Assembly: GCF_037414475.1 (NCBI RefSeq)
Contig: NZ_CP147913.1
Coordinates: forward strand, 2,046,001 to 2,110,000
Reading direction: 5' to 3'
DNA from: Myxococcus stipitatus
Lineage (GTDB): Bacteria; Myxococcota; Myxococcia; Myxococcales; Myxococcaceae
DNA length: 64,000 nt
Both the position numbers and the translations under genes were made by a program. Below, in pieces: positions 26,184 to 34,219 of this stretch. The notes under the pieces are model-generated. The model saw nothing but the letters and a program-made list of their open reading frames with translations, searched no databases and was not told the origin of the DNA. The first letter of the stretch is position 1. Every line of letters begins with the position of its first letter.

Positions 26184-26912
26184 TCACACGGCCGGGCACA
26201 GGGCCTCCGCCAGGTGCCTGGGCGTGTAGCCCGCGAAGCGGACACAGGTGCGCGTCAGGTGCGCCTGGTCCGCGAAGCCCGACATGGCGGCCGACTGCGC
26301 GAGGCTCCCCGCGCGCAACAGCGGCACCGCGCGCAACAGCCGCCGCCACAACAGCCAGCGCCGCAAGGCAATGCCCACCTTGGAATGGAACAAGGTGGAG
26401 ACGTGCCCCGCGGACAGCTTCAGCCGCGCGGCGAGCACTGGCAGCGGGAGTGATTCATCTTGGCCCAGCATGTCGAGCAGGCGCGCGATGCGGCCATCTC
26501 CCAACGGCGCGGCCCCCGTGGGAAACAGCGCCTGCACGGCGCACAGGACTCCATGGGCGACCCCGGCCTGCCCCGGCTCCACCCACGTCGTCACGCGAGC
26601 CAGGACACTCGGGGACTCCATCGCGAAGGGCTGTCTCCCCGCGAGCGCCTGGAGCGTGGCGCGGTGGACGTCCGCGTCCAGCACCACGCTGGCCAGGGGC
26701 CCTGGTGAGCGCGTCACGTGCGGCACGTCGCCGGGGACCACCACGATGCGGCCTTGAGTGCTCCCACCGGCGTGCAGCACCGTCACCGGCCCTTCCAGGC
26801 CGAACAGAATCGCGGTGCCCCACTGCTGGTGAGGCGCGGAGTGCGCGTCGTTGGAGCGCAGGACGAAGAGTCCTGTCTCCGGTGCGAGGACGAAAAGCGG
26901 TGGGAGGTTCAT
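26184..26912 (-). CDS. AraC-family transcriptional regulator
   Basis: A 242-aa AraC-type regulator. Residues 1-130 form a cupin-like sensor region (WGTAILFGLEGPVTVLHAGG, IVVVPGDVPHVT); residues ~145-240 form the two-HTH DNA-binding module (LPLPVLAARLKLSAGHVSTLF and SLAQSAAMSGFADQAHLTRT), closing with the family's YTPRHL. It is divergent from the serine hydrolase gene; the 72-bp gap must contain both promoters, so control of that hydrolase is likely. Its last 45 bp are repeated as a remnant at 24085-24129. Confidence 0.85.
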   Translation of the reverse strand: MNLPPLFVLAPETGLFVLRSNDAHSAPHQQWGTAILFGLEGPVTVLHAGGSTQGRIVVVPGDVPHVTRSPGPLASVVLDADVHRATLQALAGRQPFAMESPSVLARVTTWVEPGQAGVAHGVLCAVQALFPTGAAPLGDGRIARLLDMLGQDESLPLPVLAARLKLSAGHVSTLFHSKVGIALRRWLLWRRLLRAVPLLRAGSLAQSAAMSGFADQAHLTRTCVRFAGYTPRHLAEALCPAV

Positions 26913-26984
26913 TCTTCCGAAAAGCGTTCAAGCGCCGCCGGCCCGGGCCACGTCACCGTGGAGGCTCCACATCCGGGAGTCTCC

Positions 26985-28142
26985 ATGGCTTCACGCAGTG
27001 CCTCAACCCCCGCCTTCATCTGTGTCTTCCTGCTCGGCGCGCTGTCCTGCCGCTCCCACGAGCCGGAGGTCCTCCCATGTGAGCCGGACGCCGTCCGCGC
27101 CTCGCTCCAGCAGTCGATGCAAGAGGCCCTGGAGGCCCATCCCGGCAACGAGGGCTGGCTGATGAGCGTGCGCATCCCCTCCGTGGGACTCGAGTTCTCC
27201 GAGGCGGTGCACACCTCGAAGGTGGACACCTTGGATGCGCGCACGCCGTTCCGCATCGCGAGCGTCACCAAGACCTACCTGGCGGCGTCCCTCCTGCGGC
27301 TGGTGGAGGACGGCAAGCTGTCGCTCGATGACACGGTGGACTCGGTGGTGCCCGCGCCCTACCCGGAGCTGCTGCGCGCGGGAGGCTACCGCCCCGAGCG
27401 GATGACGGTGGAACAACTCCTCACGCACACCAGCGGCCTGTACGACTACGCCCAGAGCGAGGACTACCTCGCCACGGTCCTCGAAGCGCCGGACCAGGTG
27501 TGGACCCGGGAAGCCCAGGTGCGCTTCGCCATGGAGCACGGGCGTCCCGCGGGTGAACCGGGTGAGCGCTACGTGTACTCGGACACGGGCTATCTGTTGC
27601 TCGGGGCGCTCCTCGAGCACAGGACGGGCCTGGGGCTCGCCGAGGCCTACCGGCGCCTGCTCCACTTCGAGCGACTGGGGCTCACGGCCACCTGGCTCGA
27701 GACGCTGGAGTCACCTCCCGCGACTCACGCGCCACTCGCGCCGCAGACCTATGACGGCTTCCCACTCGCGAGCATCCACGCTACCGCGGACCTCTTCGGA
27801 GGTGGAGGGTTGGTGTCCAACACGCCGGATGTCTCCCGCTTCTTCCAGGCCCTGTTCTCCGGACAGGTGTTCACCCACGCCTCCACGCTGGAACAGATGA
27901 CGCGGGTGCCTCCCACCAACACCGAGGACGGCGGAGGCATGGGCATCTTCCGGCTGGAGCGCACGGGCGCCCGGCCCTGCTACCTGCATGACGGCTTCTG
28001 GGGCATCACCGCCATGGTGTGCCCGGAGCTCGACGTCAGCGTGGCCATCGCGGGGCTGGAGGCGACGCAGCTGGGGACCGGCATGCGGGACCTGCTCCGC
28101 GCCGCGGTGAAGGCCGGCACGGAGTGCAGGCCCGCCCCCTGA
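26985..28142 (+). CDS. Beta-lactamase-fold serine hydrolase (class C / DD-peptidase-like)
   Basis: A 385-aa exported serine hydrolase of the beta-lactamase/PBP4* family. Catalytic motifs are SVTK (Ser93, Lys96) inside FRIASVTKTYLAAS, Y198-S-D in RYVYSDTGYLL, which replaces the classical YxN, and a C-terminal HDG in YLHDGFWG for the third box. The start ATG 26985 gives a signal peptide ending near ALSC, an imperfect lipobox, so it may be a lipoprotein or a secreted protein. Substrates of this group include D-alanyl peptides and esters; antibiotic hydrolysis is not implied. It is divergent from an AraC regulator 72 bp away. Confidence 0.85.
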   Translation: MASRSASTPAFICVFLLGALSCRSHEPEVLPCEPDAVRASLQQSMQEALEAHPGNEGWLMSVRIPSVGLEFSEAVHTSKVDTLDARTPFRIASVTKTYLAASLLRLVEDGKLSLDDTVDSVVPAPYPELLRAGGYRPERMTVEQLLTHTSGLYDYAQSEDYLATVLEAPDQVWTREAQVRFAMEHGRPAGEPGERYVYSDTGYLLLGALLEHRTGLGLAEAYRRLLHFERLGLTATWLETLESPPATHAPLAPQTYDGFPLASIHATADLFGGGGLVSNTPDVSRFFQALFSGQVFTHASTLEQMTRVPPTNTEDGGGMGIFRLERTGARPCYLHDGFWGITAMVCPELDVSVAIAGLEATQLGTGMRDLLRAAVKAGTECRPAP

Positions 28143-28145
28143 GGT

Positions 28146-28334
28146 CTACAGCCCGGGCCCGCGGGCGCGACCTGATACCCTGGCGAGGCCGCGAGCGCGG
28201 GTGTCTCGAAAGAGCCATCGGGCAGGCTCGAGACGGTGGACGACGCGGAACTCCGGCTGACGGCCTCCGCCCCCCGGGGAAGACACCACCGCCACGGCGA
28301 GGAGGGAGACCCAACCCGACATGAATGTCTTCAT
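28146..28334 (-). CDS. Small hypothetical protein downstream of radical SAM gene
   Basis: A 62-codon frame, 50 bp downstream of the radical SAM gene and in the same direction. ATG 28334 has a good GAGG ribosome site 5 bases upstream. The product starts MKTFMSGWVSLLAVAVVSSP, which looks like a short signal or membrane segment, followed by a charged tail rich in Arg. No family recognised. The sequence shows no Cys or repeated core as expected in many modified peptides. It is either a real small exported protein, a candidate partner of the radical SAM enzyme, or a chance frame; evidence is thin. Confidence 0.35.
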   Translation of the reverse strand: MKTFMSGWVSLLAVAVVSSPGGGGRQPEFRVVHRLEPARWLFRDTRARGLARVSGRARGPGL

Positions 28335-28383
28335 GTCCTCATCTTGGGCGCCGGGAGCGGCCCACGGTCAATGACACATCAGG

Positions 28384-30102
28384 TCATGCGGGTTGGAGGA
28401 ACTTTCCTTCCACCAGGTGCTCAATCACTTCCTGCGCGGAATGAGGGTCCAACCGCGCCTTGGAGCCCAGCTGACTCACCGCGCTGGACACCGTGGTGGG
28501 TCGCTCGAAGGTGGCGAGCGCCGCCAGGAGGATGGCGCCGTCCTCGCCTTGCACCAGCGTCGGGTCGGAGAACTTGCGGGGTTGGAGCGTGGGCGCGCAG
28601 CTCAACGTGATGCCATCGACGGAGCGCAGGACCGTCACTTCCTCGCCCGCGACTCTCGCTGGCGCGCGGTGGCTGCCCAACCAATCCCCCAGCGTGAAGC
28701 GCCGCGTCGACGGGGCGGTGTTCACCAGCCGGGTGCGGCCGTTGACGCTCACGTTCCGTCGGGCGTCGCGGTGCTTCCAGGCCATCGCATCCACCTGGTC
28801 GGAGGTGCGCTGCACCGCGGCCTCCAGCTTCGCGTCCTTGAAGCGAATCATCGGCACCGACACATCCCCGGGCTCGCGCTGCTCGAAGTAGTCGAGGAAC
28901 TCGGTGAAGGTCTTCGCCTCGCTCACCATGTCGAAGCGCGCGGGGTGTTCCGTGACGAGTGCGCCCGGCTGTGCTTCGAGCCGCTGATAGCCGATGACGC
29001 AGTCGAGGTCGATGATGCGCTCGACGAGCTTGACCTCCTCGGCGAGCGTGGCCTGGCTGGCGAAGGGCAGTCCTCCGATGCCGGAGATCTCCACGGCCAG
29101 GTTCGCGTGGCGGCGGCTGCGCTCGATGAGCTCGAGCAGCTCCGAGTCCTTCGCGCAGGGCTTGAGCAGGCCGCGCTTCATCTGCTCCAGGCGCTGCTGC
29201 TCGGAGAAGCAGCCGATGTCCACCACCATGTAGACACGCTCGAACGTGCGCGCCAGCGCGTCGACCAGCTCGATTCGCGGCACGCCCCAGAGGAAGTACG
29301 TGCAGCAGTGGCGCGACAGGTCCACTCCGGCCCAGGTGCTCCCGAGGAACTCCGCCGAGCTGCCCGCGAAGTCGTAGCGCATCTGCCACGTCCGGGAGGC
29401 AATCTCCTGGTGGTCGCGGCGCACGCTCTCCTCGGCCCGCAGGAAGGGCTTCGCGCGTCCGAAGGCGGCCTTCTGGTTGCCACGGGCTCCGCCGCAATAC
29501 AGGCAGTTCTCTCCGCAGCCCTTGCCCGGCGCGACCCAGCCCGAGAAGGAGTTCAAGTCCAACTGGCTCAGGAAGAGCTCGTTGAAGTGGGAGTAGTAGA
29601 TGTCCTCGCTGTTGGTCGCGCCCTGCACGTAGCCCAAGGGCAGCCGCGTGGGCCGTCCATCCGGCGTCCGCGTCACGCAGTTGGGCGGCGTGGGGTTGCC
29701 CTGGCAGATGGACAGGAGCGGCACCTCGCCATCGCCGAGGACGACGTGGTCGATGCAGTCATAGGCGCTCAGCTCGCGCCACCAGTACGAGGCGGAGTTG
29801 CCGCCGACGACGATGCGAATCGACGGGTCTATCTTCCGCAGCGTCCGGGCGATGAGCAGCGCGCGGTCCACGTGGTGGAACCACTTGAGGCTGATGCCCA
29901 CCAGCTTCGGGCGCACGCGGCGGACCAGGGCCTCGAACGAGCGCACGACCTCGGCGGGGGTCTCATCGCCGTCATAGAGGCGGACGAAGGCCTCGATGCC
30001 TCCTCGCCGCAGGTAGCTCGCCAGGTAGAGGATGCCGCACGTGGCCTCCCCCGTTCCGGCACCGACGAGAAGCACTGGCGAGAGCACACGACCACCACCC
30101 AT
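28384..30102 (-). CDS. B12-binding domain radical SAM protein
   Basis: A 572-aa enzyme combining an N-terminal cobalamin-binding Rossmann domain (residues ~1-130: VLLVGAGTGEATCGILYLAS and later IRIVVGGNSASYWW) with a radical SAM core. The 4Fe-4S cysteines are C196-xxx-C200-xx-C203 in GKGCGENCLYCGG. B12-dependent radical SAM enzymes methylate unactivated carbons or catalyse other difficult steps in natural products, lipids and modified peptides. The long C-terminal region (after ~residue 400) is not recognised but ends in a winged-helix-like segment (TTVSSAVSQLGSKARLDPHSA). No biosynthetic cluster surrounds it, so the substrate is unknown. ATG 30102 starts the B12 domain directly. A small possible gene lies 50 bp downstream. 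Confidence 0.88.
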   Translation of the reverse strand: MGGGRVLSPVLLVGAGTGEATCGILYLASYLRRGGIEAFVRLYDGDETPAEVVRSFEALVRRVRPKLVGISLKWFHHVDRALLIARTLRKIDPSIRIVVGGNSASYWWRELSAYDCIDHVVLGDGEVPLLSICQGNPTPPNCVTRTPDGRPTRLPLGYVQGATNSEDIYYSHFNELFLSQLDLNSFSGWVAPGKGCGENCLYCGGARGNQKAAFGRAKPFLRAEESVRRDHQEIASRTWQMRYDFAGSSAEFLGSTWAGVDLSRHCCTYFLWGVPRIELVDALARTFERVYMVVDIGCFSEQQRLEQMKRGLLKPCAKDSELLELIERSRRHANLAVEISGIGGLPFASQATLAEEVKLVERIIDLDCVIGYQRLEAQPGALVTEHPARFDMVSEAKTFTEFLDYFEQREPGDVSVPMIRFKDAKLEAAVQRTSDQVDAMAWKHRDARRNVSVNGRTRLVNTAPSTRRFTLGDWLGSHRAPARVAGEEVTVLRSVDGITLSCAPTLQPRKFSDPTLVQGEDGAILLAALATFERPTTVSSAVSQLGSKARLDPHSAQEVIEHLVEGKFLQPA

Positions 30103-30318
30103 GGACTGAACACCGACCTTTCCGAGGCGGCGCCACAGTAGACGATTCGCGGCCCCGAGGACTCACCGCGTTGAGGGCCTGGGTCCAGAGCCCGCCTGCC
30201 TCCTGCCGGGGCAGGCACCGAAGCCCCCTTCGCCGCGCGGCCCCGCCCACGCGCTCCACCGAAGCGCGCTTCGCTCCGCGTCCCCTCACGCCCAGAGGGA
30301 GCACGGGGTCCTCGGGGT

Positions 30319-30334
30319 TGGCACACGCGCTGCT
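30319..30334 (+). promoter_or_regulatory. Sigma-54-like promoter upstream of five-gene locus
   Basis: TGGCAC (30319-30324), five bases, CTGCT (30330-30334): the -24 element is perfect and the -12 element has C for the first T of TTGC. It lies 58 bp before the first gene of the 30.4-36.2 kb locus, which converges with a sigma-54 activator gene. No enhancer binding site could be identified by eye. Confidence 0.5.
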
Positions 30335-30391
30335 ACTGCCCTCGGCAACCGGCGGCCACGCAGCCGGGCCCATCACACGAGGACCAGACCC

Positions 30392-31021
30392 ATGCATGAC
30401 GTGGATCGTACCTACCAGGAGCAGGAAGGCGAGTCGTTCGAGTTCGAGTTCAACGCCGAGGCGGAATGGGGGGAGGTGTTCAACGAGAGCGAGCTGAATG
30501 AGCTCGCCATGGAGTTGTTGGAGGTTGGCAATGACCAGGAGCTCGAGCAGTTCCTGGGCAACCTCATCAAGAGGGCGGGCTCGGCCATCCGCAAGGTGGT
30601 GTCCAGCCCCACGGGACAGGCGCTGGGCGCGAAGCTCAAGAGCCTGGCCAAGCAGGGCCTCGTCGCCGGGGGTCGCGCGGTCGGCAACATGGTGCTCCCC
30701 GGCCTGGGCGGCGCGGTCGGCGGCAAGCTGGGCCAGCGCGTCGGCCAGGCCTTCGGGTTGGAGCTGGAGGGGCTGAGCCAGGAGGACCGCGAGTTCGAGG
30801 TGGCCAAGCAGTTCGTGCGCCTCGCGGGCGATGCCTCTCGCGCGGCGCTCTCCTCCGCGGAGGGAATGGCGCCGCAGCAGGCGGTGGGCGCCGCCATGCA
30901 GCAGGCCATCCAGCGCTATGCCCCCGGGCTCGCGGGCTCCAGCGCGCCACCGCGCGCGGGGACGGCGACCAGCGGCCGCTGGGTGCGCAAGGGCAACAAG
31001 ATCATCCTCCACGGAGTCTAG
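30392..31021 (+). CDS. Glycine-rich helical protein, first gene of five-gene locus
   Basis: No family named with confidence. The 209-aa product starts with an acidic, aromatic segment (GESFEFEFNAEAEWGEVF), then an acidic amphipathic helix (ELNELAMELLEVGNDQELEQF) followed by basic FLGNLIKRAGSAIRKVV. Residues ~80-125 are Gly/Ala-rich with small-residue zippers (GLVAGGRAVGNMVLPGLGGA), the kind seen in proteins that insert into or pack along membranes. The C-terminus has a basic strand pair (GRWVRKGNKIILHGV). I have a weak memory of similar proteins near extracellular contractile-injection loci, but nothing of that machinery is seen here. ATG 30392 has GAGG upstream. It leads the operon. Confidence 0.7.
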   Translation: MHDVDRTYQEQEGESFEFEFNAEAEWGEVFNESELNELAMELLEVGNDQELEQFLGNLIKRAGSAIRKVVSSPTGQALGAKLKSLAKQGLVAGGRAVGNMVLPGLGGAVGGKLGQRVGQAFGLELEGLSQEDREFEVAKQFVRLAGDASRAALSSAEGMAPQQAVGAAMQQAIQRYAPGLAGSSAPPRAGTATSGRWVRKGNKIILHGV

Positions 31022-31027
31022 CCCGCC

Positions 31028-32371
31028 ATGGCCGCCAGCTCCTTCGCCTCCTGGATGTTGTCGCAGGAGGCGCGCGCCCTGCTCACCCGGCTGGAGCGCA
31101 TCAAGTCCTTCGCCATGTCGGAGACCATGGTGCCCGCCGCCACGCTCTCCATGGAGGCCCAGGCCGCGGTGGAGCGCTACCTGGTCCAGGGGCGCCGGGA
31201 GCTGCGGTCTCAACTCCACCGGTACATCGCCTGGGTGGAAGGCCCGGAAGGCCGCTGGGCTTCACCCGCCGAGGCCCAGCGGCGCTTCACCTTCCTTCGA
31301 CTGCGGTTCAACGTGGTGCTGTCGCACTTCGACATCTTCAGCGAGGCGCTGAGTCAGCGCAGCGAGGCGGAGAGCGGCGTGTGGCTCGCGGGGCTGGACG
31401 TGCTCTCGCGGGACGCGCTGGAGCTGCCCGGCTACTACGACGCGCCGCCCGTCATCTGCTACCTGGCCCGAGGCCCCGGGGCCGCCATCCGGCGCGCGCG
31501 CACCCGCTTGCCCGGTGGTGGAGCCAACCCCGCCGCCCTCATCCGCGTCCCTCGCGAGCGGATGATTGGCAGCAGCCTCGCCTCCTCGCTCTTCCACGAG
31601 GTGGGCCATCAAGGCGCGGCCTTGCTCGACCTGGTCGCGTCGATGCGCGCGGCCTTGCGAGCGCTGACACATGACACACCCGAGGAGGCCTTCTCCTTCG
31701 GCCTGTGGGAGCGGTGGATTTCGGAGGTCATCGCCGATGTCTGGTCGATGGCCCGCGTGGGTGTCACGTCCACGGTGGGATTGATGGGTGTGGTGAGCCT
31801 GCCCAGGCCGTTCGTGTTCCGGCTCAACACGGAGGACCCGCACCCCATCCCGTGGATTCGCGTGAAGCTGAGCTGCGCGCTGGGGGCGCACCTGTATCCC
31901 CATCCGCAGTGGGCGCGGCTGGCTCGGCTGTGGGAGGAGTTCTATCCCGCGCGGGGGGCGCCCGAGCGCTCGCGCCAGGCCCTGGCGTTGCTCGAGGCCA
32001 GCCTGCCGCGCTTCGTGCGGTTCCTCGTGGAGCACCGCCCCGCGTCGCTGCGTGGCCACACGCTCGCGGAGGTCTTGAAGACACGGGAGCGGCAGCCGGC
32101 GCGGCTCGGCGCGCTGTACCAGCAGTGGCGCCGCGGGCGCTCCGGCATCCAGGCGTCGCCGCCGTCGTTGGTGTTCGCGGTCATCGGTCAGGCCAGGGCC
32201 GATGGCGTCCTCTCCCCCGAGGAGGAGAGCCAGATGCTGGCCGAGCTTCTCAAGTACTGGGCGCTGCGCAGCACGCTCGACGCGTCCGAGACCTGCGCCG
32301 CGCTCTCCAAGTCACGGGCTCTCGCGTCGGCGCTCCATGCGCCCGCGCTGCCGCGCAACTCCGTCACCTAG
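31028..32371 (+). CDS. HExxH-motif putative zinc metallopeptidase
   Basis: A 447-aa protein with no exported signal. A zinc-binding HExxH motif occurs as H190-E191-V-G-H194 in SLFHEVGHQGAALLD, and Glu233 in SEVIADVWSM, 43 residues on, is a plausible third ligand, giving a gluzincin-like arrangement. Around it the protein is helical; the N-terminal ~150 residues are also helical (FNVVLSHFDIFSEALSQR) and contain YYDAPPVICYL just before the motif. The C-terminal third is leucine-rich. It starts 6 bp after the previous gene's stop. Peptidase activity is inferred from the motif only; a non-catalytic or metal-binding role is possible. Confidence 0.65.
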   Translation: MAASSFASWMLSQEARALLTRLERIKSFAMSETMVPAATLSMEAQAAVERYLVQGRRELRSQLHRYIAWVEGPEGRWASPAEAQRRFTFLRLRFNVVLSHFDIFSEALSQRSEAESGVWLAGLDVLSRDALELPGYYDAPPVICYLARGPGAAIRRARTRLPGGGANPAALIRVPRERMIGSSLASSLFHEVGHQGAALLDLVASMRAALRALTHDTPEEAFSFGLWERWISEVIADVWSMARVGVTSTVGLMGVVSLPRPFVFRLNTEDPHPIPWIRVKLSCALGAHLYPHPQWARLARLWEEFYPARGAPERSRQALALLEASLPRFVRFLVEHRPASLRGHTLAEVLKTRERQPARLGALYQQWRRGRSGIQASPPSLVFAVIGQARADGVLSPEEESQMLAELLKYWALRSTLDASETCAALSKSRALASALHAPALPRNSVT

Positions 32372-32386
32372 CTTTGGAGGAAGAAC

Positions 32387-34204
32387 ATGCCTCGCGTCAC
32401 ACTCGTCGTCTCTCGCACCACCGTCACTCCAGGACCGTCCGGCGCCCAGGTGACGCTCACCGCCACCGCGGACACCCCCAACCCCGAGGTCGCTCACCGG
32501 GTCTACGAATGGAGCGTGGACGAAGGCACCGTCACGCCCCGCCAGGTCCAGCTCCGAGGCACCGACGTCGAGGCCTCCACGACCTGGACGCTGCCGCCCA
32601 TGGCCCAGGAGCGCGAGCTCACCGTGCGCGTCACGCTGCGCGAGTACACCCGCGACACCAGCGAGGACCCCGTGTCCATCGCGGAGGCCAAGCAGCGAGT
32701 GCTCGCGCTCGCCGGCGGTGTCCCCGACGTCCGGCAGGTGGTCCGCGAGGCCATCAACGAGCTCAAGCCGCTCGCGTTGCACGACGGCGCGAATGACTTC
32801 GTGCGCGTGGGGCTGCAACGCACGCAGCACCCGTACACCAGTGACGCCATCCTCTGGATGGTCATCCGGAAGACGTCCAACGAGCTGTCGTTCAACAACT
32901 ACAGCGAGTTCATCGACCAGCGGCTCTTCGACTCCCCGAGCCCCACGCCGAACCCCAGTCCCTCGCCGGTGCCCCGCCCTCGTCTCTCCGGGGTGGACAT
33001 CTTCCGGAAGCTGCGGGCCTTGACCGAGAGCTTCCTCGTGCTCAACACCGGCGTGCTGGTGGACTTCGTGGACCTGCTGAGCGGCTTGAACGCGGCGGAG
33101 GAGAGCGGCCGGCTGGGGCGGCCCCTTCCCAACGACAAGGACTTCAACCAGCTCTGGTCGGACTACCTGGTGGACGTGAACGGGAGCGCGGACGTGGCGC
33201 TGCCGTACCTGGCGCTCATCCGCAACAAGTTCCCCGAGATGCCGCTCATCGTCCCGAAGAACCTGAGCGAGGACGACGTCACCCACTGCTACGGCATCCT
33301 CCAGAAGAAGCTGAGCCAGCCGCTCCTCTTGGAGCTCATCTGGAACTACTGGCACGAGGAGGGGATGCTGGTCCAGTCGGTGAACGCCATCAGCCAGCGC
33401 TTCCAGAACGTGCGCGGGCCGGGCGTAAGAGACCCGCTGGCGAACATGGAGATAGACCCGCTGCGGCCGCTCAACAGCCTGCTGTGGGGTTACTTCCAGG
33501 ACGAGCAGCGCCGCTTGAGCGTGGTGCGCCGCGCGCATGAGTACGACCACGAATACGGCTTCACGCTGCACGGCAAGGCGGTGGCGGGGATTCGCACGGC
33601 GGACCGGCGCTCCAAGTTCCTGGAGGCCTTCCACAACCTGCTCCACCTGTGTGTGCAGTTCTTCCGCAAGGACGATGACACCACCGTGGTGTCGGATGGC
33701 TTCCCGGTGCTCAACGCGCTCAAGGAGACGCACTACCTGCTGGCGCAGGGGGCCCACAACCAGTTCGGGGACCTGCCGTCGACGGCGCGGCAGGAGATGC
33801 TCATGCAGCAGTGGCTGCTGGCGCGCCCGGAGATGCGCGAGTTCCTCGGCGGCCGGGTGATGGTCCCCTACCCCGAGCCCTGGATGGACCGGGTGGATGC
33901 GATGAAGACGCTCCAGGGCTGGACGGACATCAGCTCCGTGCACTTCCACGAGCTGGGCGTCTTCGGCGAGCAGGTGCTGCTGTCGGTGCGCTACGGCGGC
34001 TGGAGCGTGTCGAACGACCCGGCCCAGGCCGCGAACTGGGCGCGCTACTGGCGGCCGGAGATTCAGGGCTACATCCACGCGTATCGCGCCGTCACGGGGG
34101 TGGACCTGACCGTGGAGCACTCGGACCCGCAGCGGCTGTCCGAGCGGGACGTGCCTCCTTCGGTCCACCTGCGCAACCGGCTCGCCCATCAGCGTCGGCG
34201 GTAA
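32387..34204 (+). CDS. Hypothetical 605-aa protein with N-terminal Ig-like domain
   Basis: No family recognised. Residues ~1-90 read like an immunoglobulin-like beta sandwich (VTLVVSRTTVTPGPSGAQVT, then TTWTLPPMAQERELTVRVTL). A Pro/Ser linker (PSPTPNPSPSPVPRPR) near residue 195 separates it from a long helical region containing WNYWHEEGMLVQSVNAISQRF and repeated Arg-rich helices, and a C-terminal part with YGGWSVSNDPAQAANWARYW. There is no signal peptide. ATG 32387 has TTTGGAGGAAG just upstream, an excellent ribosome site, 15 bp after the previous stop. It is the largest member of the five-gene locus; its role is unknown. Confidence 0.75.
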   Translation: MPRVTLVVSRTTVTPGPSGAQVTLTATADTPNPEVAHRVYEWSVDEGTVTPRQVQLRGTDVEASTTWTLPPMAQERELTVRVTLREYTRDTSEDPVSIAEAKQRVLALAGGVPDVRQVVREAINELKPLALHDGANDFVRVGLQRTQHPYTSDAILWMVIRKTSNELSFNNYSEFIDQRLFDSPSPTPNPSPSPVPRPRLSGVDIFRKLRALTESFLVLNTGVLVDFVDLLSGLNAAEESGRLGRPLPNDKDFNQLWSDYLVDVNGSADVALPYLALIRNKFPEMPLIVPKNLSEDDVTHCYGILQKKLSQPLLLELIWNYWHEEGMLVQSVNAISQRFQNVRGPGVRDPLANMEIDPLRPLNSLLWGYFQDEQRRLSVVRRAHEYDHEYGFTLHGKAVAGIRTADRRSKFLEAFHNLLHLCVQFFRKDDDTTVVSDGFPVLNALKETHYLLAQGAHNQFGDLPSTARQEMLMQQWLLARPEMREFLGGRVMVPYPEPWMDRVDAMKTLQGWTDISSVHFHELGVFGEQVLLSVRYGGWSVSNDPAQAANWARYWRPEIQGYIHAYRAVTGVDLTVEHSDPQRLSERDVPPSVHLRNRLAHQRRR

Positions 34205-34219
34205 TGGGGCCCGACGTCC

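Noticed and set aside
26718..26984. Longer N-terminus for the serine hydrolase
   Set aside because: That part is antisense to the AraC gene; ATG 26985 begins a proper signal peptide.
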